Origin: Saturnia japonica
Taxonomy: Eukaryota > Arthropoda > Insecta > Lepidoptera > Saturniidae
DNA length: 64,000 bases
NCBI GenBank assembly: GCA_033032175.1
Contig: CM065313.1
Span: forward strand, 21,615,136 to 21,679,135
Direction of reading: 5' to 3'
Part shown: positions 57,730 to 64,000 of the stretch, piece after piece
Numbering within the stretch: position 1 is the first letter of the stretch
Layout: each line of letters begins with the position of its first letter
The notes under the pieces: generated by a model
Told to the model about the DNA's origin: nothing
Database searches by the model: none
Seen by the model: only the letters and a program-made list of their open reading frames with translations
Program-made: the position numbers and the translations under genes

Positions 57730-60700
57730 GTAACTCGATTGCTATCTTTCTCTCTCTATCACGAGACGGGCGATGGAGCGTGCACTCACGTTTCTGTTGC
57801 ACGCGCAGGATGTGTCGGCAACCCGGACGCGAAGCGGCTTTACGACGACTTGCTCAGCAACTACAACAAGTTGGTGCGACCTGTGCTCAACGTCAGCGAT
57901 GCGCTCACCGTGCGCATCAAACTCAAGCTCAGCCAACTTATCGACGTGGTGAGTTCCACCACATCTATCCCGGCCGCACACTGCTTCTCTATGTATGATA
58001 ACCGTGCTGGAAACGGCAGAGTGTCAGCCGAGTTCGGGAAAGATAAGGACGACACACCGACCAGTGTAACACAAACCATTTCGATATACTTTTGCCACCT
58101 CTATAAGTCAAAAATTATTCGACCTAGACACTTGAACACATATAAATCCAGGCTTAAGCTGGTTGTGTCTAATAAGTAGCATTTTTATCACTCACTCACT
58201 AAAAATAATCAAAAATCTTGGAAAAAATATAATTTCATAAGAAATAATACTCATAGAACGACGTTTTCATCATCATCAGATTATGCCAACTTAAACGATG
58301 TAACATATTGTTTTTCTGGTTTGTTTAGGCATTACAACATTAGAATATCGACGAATTTAATAATAATTAAGTCAACAATAATCGAACATTACAAAAAAGT
58401 ACGGTTATTAATTGATGATTTCAAACGAAATAATACTTCAATGAACATTAACTACAACGGCGTTTCCATCCTCTCATCAGTAGATGGCAGCACTTTGTAC
58501 AGCTTTTCAAAAAGTAATGACATCAAAACAAAAACATAAACATGAAAAAGAAGTCAAGTTCGGTAGACGAAAGAGTTGATTGCCAAGTTCCATAGCTGTT
58601 CCTTTAATTATAGTTGTAGGGATGTACGTTTTTCAATTCATTTACAAAACAAGTCGTTGCTTCCTTTGATATGGGATTTTTAACTTTCAATAAATTACAA
58701 TAAAAAGAATTGATTTTTTAAATAATAAATTGGAGTCTCGTGGTAGCGCTTCCATACCTTGTTCATAGTTCGTTTTTTTCTGTTTGCTTACAGAATTTGA
58801 AGAATCAAATAATGACGACTAACCTCTGGGTGGAACAGGTGAGAGTGAGTCAGTCCCGCCCGGCCTCCGCCTGGCCGCAGAGCGCGACTGACGCGTTGTG
58901 GTTCCGTCGTTACAGAGCTGGTACGACTACAAGCTGTCGTGGGAGCCGCATGAGTACGGCGGTGTCGAGATGCTGCATGTGCCCTCGGACCATATCTGGC
59001 GCCCAGACATCGTCCTCTATAATAAGTGCGTGAGTGCGTGCGTGCATGCGTGCGTGCCTTCTTTCAGCGATGCATTCTATACGCTCGCACTCCGTTTGTA
59101 CATTAACCCTCTTGGTGTGCAACAGTGCCGACGGGAACTTTGAGGTGACGCTGGCGACAAAGGCGACGCTGAATTACACCGGGCGGGTCGAGTGGCGCCC
59201 GCCGGCCATCTACAAGTCCTCTTGCGAGATTGACGTCGAGTACTTTCCGTTCGATCAACAGACCTGCGTCATGAAGTTTGGCTCGTGGACCTACGACGGG
59301 TTCCAGGTACAAATGTCGCGATCTTTACTATGTGCGAACGGAGCGAGCGACACTAACCGTGATGTATGTGACTTGCGATAGGTGGACCTGCGGCACATCG
59401 ACGAGGCGCGCGGTACTAACGTCGTGGAGCTGGGCGTCGACCTCTCTGAGTTCTACACGTCCGTCGAGTGGGACATCCTGGAGGTGCCAGCCGTCAGGTA
59501 CGCACCTCACGGCATCGCCTCTACCTTCTAGAGAGACGCCTTCACAGACTGACTGGTGCGCGTGTCTTTGCAGGAACGAGAAGTTCTACACGTGCTGCGA
59601 CGAGCCTTATTTGGACATCACTTTCAACATAACTATGCGACGCAAGACACTTTTCTACACAGTAAACCTGATAATCCCGTGCATGGGCATCTCATTCCTC
59701 ACAGTACTCGTGTTCTACCTGCCATCAGACAGCGGGGAGAAGGTGTCGCTCTCGATCTCGATCCTGCTGTCATTGACCGTCTTTTTTCTACTGCTGGCTG
59801 AAATCATCCCTCCCACGTCGTTGGTGGTACCACTGCTCGGGAAATTCGTGCTCTTCACAATGATCCTTGACACATTCAGGTTTAGTTATGAACGCCATCA
59901 TTTCCTTAGGAATTACCTCCTAAACATTATTCTTAAGCATTTTCTATACTTATATTTTATTCAGTTTTTTTTTTATATTTTTTAAACTATTGAGTTATAT
60001 AACATAAATCCAGTAGACTGAACACCAAGCTCGCGTCGATCTGACAGCGGAGAGTGTGGAATTCACTTCGGCTGAGACTCAGCGTTAACATTGCAGCATC
60101 TGCGTGACGGTGGTGGTGCTGAACGTGCACTTCCGGTCCCCGCAGACGCACACCATGTCCCCGTGGGTGCGACGCGTCTTCATCCACGTGCTGCCGCGCC
60201 TGCTCGTCATGCGCCGTCCGCACTACCGGCTCGATCCACACCGTAGTCGATTGTGAGTGTCTCCTGTTCTCCCCTTTTCTCTTCTTACTACATGTATAAA
60301 TGTTGCAGTGTGCGGGTTGCGGGAGGCGATAAATGAGTAGTTACACGTCTACGTTATACATATCTTCCACCACTACAATGTGCATACGTTTGACAAGCAG
60401 TCCGTGTCCGCAGCGCGGGTCTAGTGGCGGCCGGCCCGGAGCCGCTCCCGGCGCCCTGGGACGAGGACTCACCCGGTGTGCCCGTACCCCCGCGGCCGCT
60501 GCGCCCCCCGCGCGCTCCCCATCCTTCACTGCCAGGACAGGCCGAGCATGGTGCGGGGTGCGCTGCATGTGTGCCAGCCGATGCGCCGGCACTGTGCGAC
60601 GCGCTGCGGCGCTGGCATCGTTGCCCGGAGCTGCACAAAGCGATCGACGGCATCAACTATATCGCTGACCAGACGCGCAAGGAGGAAGAGTCTACCAGGG

Positions 60701-60992
60701 TGAGTGTTGAACCACACACGTGGTACGCACGTGGCACGCACGTACACCGACGACGGGTTTAGTAACGCTCGGTACTAATCCGCAGGTGAAGGAGGACTGG
60801 AAGTACGTGGCGATGGTGCTCGATCGGCTGTTCCTGTGGATCTTCACGCTAGCGGTGGTGGTAGGATCGGCAGGTATCATCTTGCAGGCGCCGACGCTCT
60901 ACGACGAGCGCGTTCCGATAGACGTGCGCCTGTCAGAGATAGCGTACGCGACGGCCAAGCCACGCCCACCGCCCCCGCCCCCGCCCCGCTAG
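57672..60992 (+). CDS. nAChRalpha: Nicotinic acetylcholine receptor alpha subunit (alpha2-like), ten coding exons
   Basis: Subunit of a pentameric acetylcholine-gated cation channel of neuronal membranes, the target of neonicotinoids. Join: 57672-57729, 57809-57948, 58794-58838, 58916-59025, 59126-59306, 59382-59497, 59574-59879, 60097-60252, 60414-60699, 60786-60992. That is 1605 bp, 534 residues, phases consistent, every intron GT-AG. Signal peptide 1-20; mature start [20 protein letters not shown]. Cys-loop C151-C165; loop B SWTYDG 171-176; vicinal C224-C225, which makes it an alpha subunit. TM1 about 242-266, GEK 271-273 at the inner mouth, TM2 273-296, TM3 303-330, TM4 about 474-500. The TM3-TM4 loop is Pro/Ala-rich and short; the C-terminus is poly-proline. 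The start at 57672 is chosen because the other upstream ATGs give no signal peptide. Subtype alpha2 (Drosophila SAD-like) is from memory of the motifs; alpha4 is the main alternative. No internal lesion: apparently functional. Confidence 0.95.
57809..57948 (+). CDS. nAChRalpha: Receptor exon 2
   Basis: Acceptor acgcgcag|GA, donor gacgtg|GTGAGT. Encodes the N-terminal helix through LKLSQLIDV. Intron 1 is 79 bp. Confidence 0.95.
58794..58838 (+). CDS. nAChRalpha: Receptor exon 3
   Basis: 45-bp exon encoding [15 protein letters not shown], the usual small third exon of insect nAChR genes. Intron 2 (845 bp) is the longest in the gene and has no recognisable insertion. Confidence 0.95.
58916..59025 (+). 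CDS. nAChRalpha: Receptor exon 4
   Basis: Encodes [20 protein letters not shown] to DIVLYN. Donor aataa|GTGCGT is followed four bases on by a stronger-looking GTGAGT, but only the first keeps the NNADG frame. No duplicate exon 4 is visible nearby. Confidence 0.92.
59126..59306 (+). CDS. nAChRalpha: Receptor exon 5 (Cys-loop)
   Basis: Contains the NYT glycosylation sequon (N134), [18 protein letters not shown] and FGSWTYDG. Donor ttccag|GTACAA. Confidence 0.95.
59382..59497 (+). CDS. nAChRalpha: Receptor exon 6
   Basis: Encodes [13 protein letters not shown] through [10 protein letters not shown]. Flanking introns are 75 and 76 bp. Confidence 0.95.
59574..59879 (+). CDS. nAChRalpha: Receptor exon 7 (ligand loop C, TM1, TM2, part of TM3)
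   Basis: Encodes [16 protein letters not shown]1 with IIPCMGISF, the [14 protein letters not shown] pore helix and the start of TM3. Donor cattcag|GTTTAG. Confidence 0.95.
60097..60252 (+). CDS. nAChRalpha: Receptor exon 8
   Basis: Finishes TM3 ([18 protein letters not shown]) and begins the intracellular loop ([20 protein letters not shown]). Donor gatt|GTGAGT. Confidence 0.95.
60414..60699 (+). CDS. nAChRalpha: Receptor exon 9 (cytoplasmic loop)
   Basis: GC-rich exon encoding a Pro/Ala-rich stretch, then [20 protein letters not shown], the conserved amphipathic segment before TM4. Donor accagg|GTGAGT. Confidence 0.9.
60786..60992 (+). CDS. nAChRalpha: Receptor exon 10 (TM4, stop)
   Basis: Encodes [20 protein letters not shown], the rest of TM4 and a short extracellular tail ending in a run of prolines before TAG. 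Confidence 0.95.
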   Translation: MKEDWKYVAMVLDRLFLWIFTLAVVVGSAGIILQAPTLYDERVPIDVRLSEIAYATAKPRPPPPPPPR

Positions 60993-61099
60993 CCAACGCG
61001 GACCTTATCAACCTGTACATAATAATATACATATTACTATTATTTATACAAAGACTCACTACAGTCGATGCGAGTCCAAATTTTTTTTGATAGAGACAA

Positions 61100-61105
61100 A
61101 ATAAA
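61100..61105 (+). terminator. Polyadenylation signal AATAAA
   Basis: AATAAA 108 bp after the receptor stop codon, followed within 20 bp by a T-rich stretch. The short UTR is plausible for this gene. Confidence 0.65.
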
Positions 61106-61185
61106 CAAATGTTTTTTAACTGATGTTTCATTTTCTTTTTCTCTAAAACACCCACGCACCCACGCAAACCTACCCTAATATACTA

Positions 61186-62439
61186 TAGTCGACGCATTAT
61201 GGACTGAGGCTTCGGGTCATAAATCATATTTATCTGTTTGTCTCGCTCGCACTTACAGGTCTTATGGAGAGGTGTAGTGATGTGCGTAAAAATTGTAGAG
61301 GTGCATATCGATAACGAGATAACGTTCGTCTTTGTCAGTCATTCTTGAATGTCACTTTTCTTTGTAGATGATGTGGGTATCCTTTCTAATTGCATGGAGT
61401 GGTAGCTGGCGCTATCGATGACTATTACAGAAGGTTCTTCAAGAACATTCATTTCAATGTGGCAGTTAGCGTCCTTAGACTTAACGGATTTGAAAATAAA
61501 TTTTGCCTCCGGCACAAAGCCAGTCTTTCCAGAACCCGCATGATACACAATTAATCTCTGGCGCTTCCCCAGTGGCTGATTCTTGAAACCACCTTTATCA
61601 TTTATTCCAAGCCACATGCGTTTTCTCGAGTGGTTCTGATTGACCCAAGTCTCATCAAGATAAATTCGTGGCCGTTTATCGTTGGTTTTCCTGAGAAAGT
61701 CCACTTTTCGTAAAAACACAGATTATATCCACTTTTTCCATTAAATACTTTCCTACATCGGCATTGTTTAAAAATTGTAGCCGACCTTCGTCAAAATTTT
61801 TCTCATTGAAGAATATCCGCGCTTAAAATTGGGCATCTGTTCTTGGTATTTTTCTAGAATTATAGCCACCGACGAATATTCCCCGTTGTCATAAAATGAA
61901 TCAATGGTACGTTTTAGTACGCTGATATCAAAACTATCTAGATCAATGACAGTCGCTGTCTTCTTAACATTTGCTCTTGGTATATTCGGGTTGCCTGCCT
62001 GTGATACTTCGGTTTTTATTCGATCCATGGTCGCTCTACTAACTCCACAAATCAGTACTGCCAGCTCTCGTGGATTATTGAAATTGAGACAAGCTTCTTT
62101 CTCGGGGTCATGTTTTCAATTCTTTTAAAAACAGGAACACGTTGTGAATTACAGCCCGAGCTTGAGTGTTGATGTCATCATTTCATTTCTTGTAAACCAC
62201 GCTAGAAAATAAATTCTCCATTGTGCGTATTGCGTAACGAAGCGTAAGTAATGTAATGAGTGTTAACAACCCTTACTCGTAACGACCAATCAGGAGTCAG
62301 AGTGCTAATGAAGGTTACGATGATGCATCGACCCCGCGTGCGCAGGTAGCTAAGTATCGATAACGGGTTGCATTGCGTGCACATTCCTACTGTCAGTGAC
62401 ATTTATTACCCGAGGACTCAGTTTAAAATGCGTCGACTA
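61186..62439 (-). mobile_element. IS630/Tc1-related DNA transposon with 40-bp inverted repeats
   Basis: 1254 bp flanked by TA (61184-61185 and 62440-62441). Both ends begin TAGTCGACGCAT and continue with matching ACTGAG, CTCGGGT and ATAAAT blocks over about 40 bp with few mismatches. A DDE transposase relic lies on the minus strand. It is only 80 bp downstream of the receptor polyadenylation signal. Confidence 0.9.
61300..62110 (-). pseudogene. DDE_3-type transposase pseudogene
   Basis: Minus strand. The N-terminal part reads FNNPRELAVLICGVSRATMD (an HTH), then MPNFKRGYSSMRKILTKVGY. The catalytic part reads PRIYLDETWVNQNHSRKRMW (first Asp), GKRQRLIVYHAGSGKTGFVP, CHIEMN and SVIVIDSASYHS (second Asp), ending at DIQE, where a TGA replaces the usual W, with LTK following. 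Multiple frameshifts lie between 61720 and 61770. The family is a DDE superfamily-3 transposase found in insects and related to IS630/Tc1/mariner. The part carrying the third acidic residue is degraded or lost. Confidence 0.75.
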
Positions 62440-62441
62440 TA

Positions 62442-63123
62442 CCAGATTTACTTAGAGATGTCTCAGTCTCGAGGTAGTTTAGTTGATAGTGAATAATATC
62501 TAGAGATACTACTATACTATATTATAGTATGAGCAGGTCAAATTTAGCTGAGACCAACAGAGGCTTATATGAATTTTATTCAAACGATTAAATAGAAAAA
62601 TCATACTTCCTAAATATACCTTATTCAATAGCCCCAAACATTTTTGTCTCGTAGACCACTTACCAATGTATACTGTATTATGTAGCCCTCTATCTTTTGG
62701 AAATTGGATTTAGACAGATGCATCAAATTCAAACGTGGTTTTGACAGGTGAAATTGTTCTTGACTTTGGTAGGGTTTATACATTTACTAGCTGTGCCCGA
62801 CGGTTTCACCTATTCACTCGTTTTAAAATACAATAAAATCAACATTTCAATGAATTTCGATATTTCTTTTATTCCAAGATTGACAAAAAGTGTGACCAAA
62901 TTAACATAAAAATTACACAGAATATTTTTCTTAATGATACCAATGTTTTCAAACATCACGCCCACCAAGAATTTCGTTCTTAAATCAAATTAACAAACAA
63001 GAAAAAATGACTAATACCTACTTATTGATATAACTTTAATTCAATCAACATAAGAGTACAAAATAATAAGCACATAAAATTAGCAATCACACAAATAAGC
63101 AAATTTATAAAGGCCTGCATAAA
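62442..63123. other. Intergenic with Helitron and BEL scraps
   Basis: On the minus strand a Helitron-type 3-prime end, CTAGctgtgcccgacgg in plus reading, starts at 62787. At 62958-62982 a 23-bp stretch (cgcccaccaagaatttcgtt and following) nearly matches the end of the BEL/Pao internal region at 18483-18508. A short perfect palindrome ATACTATATTATAGTAT lies at about 62512-62528. No gene. Confidence 0.45.
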
Positions 63124-63125
63124 TA

Positions 63126-64000
63126 TTATGTCCTTACATATGAAATTGGCGTTTTGTTGAACTGGTCACTTTGATCTCAAATATGTGGCGTCTGGTTAGA
63201 AATTCCAAATTAAAATTTATTTCAAATTTAGGCTTGTGTATTTGTGTTTCGAATTTAGTGATTCATTTGTTTTCACATCATTTTATTGTTCTTTGACATC
63301 GTTCTTTTCATAATTTTTTTTTTTTAATTCCGCCTTATTTACGAATATAAGTTCCATTGTGGCATCAGCACTGCAGAATCAGCTCGAAGGATTAATGATG
63401 TGTATGGGAAAGCTACTGTAAAAAAACACGGTACGTTTTTGGTTCCAACGTTTTCGTTCTGGAAATTTTGACCTACGAAACAAACCCCGTGGACGGCCGG
63501 AGACCCTAGTTGAAAATGAAGAATCAAAGGTGATCGTTGAAGCAGATCATTCGCAAACCACATCAGAGTTAGCGGCAGGCTTTGGTGTGAGTGATAAAAT
63601 AAAATTAATTCACTTGAAACAAATAGGAAAAGTGGAAAAGTTCGAGAAATGGGTACCGCATGAATTGACTGAAGCACGCCAACAAACACCTATTGAGTTC
63701 TGCAATACATTACTCAGCTGTCCCAATAACAAGGAAATTTTGAATCGTATTGTTACTTGTGACGAAAAATAGATCCTTTACGACAATCGGAAATGCTCAT
63801 CACAGTGGTTGAACCCAGGAGAACCGGCCAAATCCTGTCCCAAGCGAAAGTTGTCTCAGAAAAAGGTACCGGTGAGTGTTTGGTGGACCAGTGCTGGTGT
63901 CATACACTACAGCTTCGTAAGATCTGTCCAGACGATAATGACAGATCTGTATTGTCAACAATTGCAAACCATTATGGAAAAGCTAGCCGTTAAGCAACCG
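63126..64000 (+). mobile_element. Mariner element, left end and most of body (runs off window)
   Basis: TA at 63124-63125, then ttatgtccttacatatgaaa, the same inverted-repeat family as the 30.8-kb mariner (ttacctatgaaattgccgtt). The transposase follows on the plus strand and is cut by the window end. Confidence 0.82.
63338..64000 (+). pseudogene. Mariner transposase (DD34D type), one frameshift and one TAG so far
   Basis: Starts near EYKFHCGISTAESARRINDV (no clean ATG). After a frameshift near 63425 it reads RFWFQRFRSGNFDLRNKPRG, TSELAAGFGVSD, IGKVEKFEKWVPHELTE and VTCDEK, where a TAG (63770-63772) replaces the expected TGG (first catalytic Asp in CDE). It then continues in frame through ILYDNRKCSSQWLNPGEP, VWWTSAGVIHYSF and MEKLAVKQP to the window end. 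It is a relative of the 30.8-kb transposase, sharing the same motif order. Confidence 0.85.

Noticed and set aside
57601..58179. 192-codon ORF across receptor exons 1-2
   Set aside because: Reads through intron 1 out of the receptor frame; the spliced receptor model explains the conserved sequence.
60341..60762. Long ORFs on both strands over receptor exon 9
   Set aside because: GC-rich exon leaves other frames open; only the frame giving the pre-TM4 segment is conserved.
61184..62441. Alternative 3-prime exon of the receptor in the downstream ORFs
   Set aside because: They lie on the opposite strand inside a DNA transposon with its own inverted repeats and match a DDE transposase.
1..64000. 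tRNA, rRNA or other structured RNA genes
   Set aside because: No cloverleaf or rRNA-like conserved segment was noticed by eye. A tRNAscan or Infernal run would be decisive and was not possible.

Overview
This is a repeat-dominated piece of an insect nuclear genome, most likely a moth or butterfly. The evidence is a nicotinic acetylcholine receptor alpha-subunit gene with short GT-AG introns, Helitrons that insert between A and T and end in CTAG, an R4/Dong-type LINE, a DD37D maT transposon, and BEL/Pao, mariner and Jockey/CR1-type relics. Nothing indicates a bacterial, plasmid or viral origin. The only intact conventional gene I can support is the receptor gene at 57.67-60.99 kb (+).

Layout: 1-11.7 kb is satellite DNA with a 154-bp monomer, roughly 65 copies. 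It is interrupted by a degraded 114-116-bp block (4.0-4.5 kb), an A22C9 scar (6.26 kb), an AT-rich decayed zone (7.85-8.46 kb) and an AT-rich satellite of about 48 bp (8.46-9.16 kb). The right edge of the array runs without a break into a dispersed-element sequence, which suggests that the monomer was amplified from a transposable element. From 11.8 to 17.4 kb lie Helitron-like pieces, a candidate MITE and unassigned AT-rich DNA.

17.5-32.1 kb is a transposon graveyard with several well-delimited elements: a LINE RT tail, an internally deleted BEL/Pao element with two LTRs and a 5-bp target duplication, an R4/Dong-type LINE whose long ORF is cut by one TGA, a DD41D mariner nested in a LINE ORF1, a degenerate Jockey/CR1-type LINE, a Helitron and a mariner (DD34D) with one frameshift. 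32-57 kb holds further LINE fragments, Helitrons, minisatellites, a maT (DD37D) pseudogene and Tc1/mariner and hAT fragments, with no supported host gene.

57.6-61.1 kb carries the receptor gene: ten coding exons, 534 predicted residues, a signal peptide, the Cys-loop, the vicinal cysteine pair of an alpha subunit, four membrane segments and a downstream AATAAA. A GC-rich block at 54.1-54.5 kb may be its promoter or an untranslated first exon. Immediately downstream are a DDE transposon with near-perfect 40-bp inverted repeats (61.19-62.44 kb) and, running off the window end, another mariner (from 63.13 kb).

The transposon genes do not cooperate as a system. They record successive insertions, with visible nesting and decay. 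I found no CRISPR array, operon or obviously new multi-gene system.
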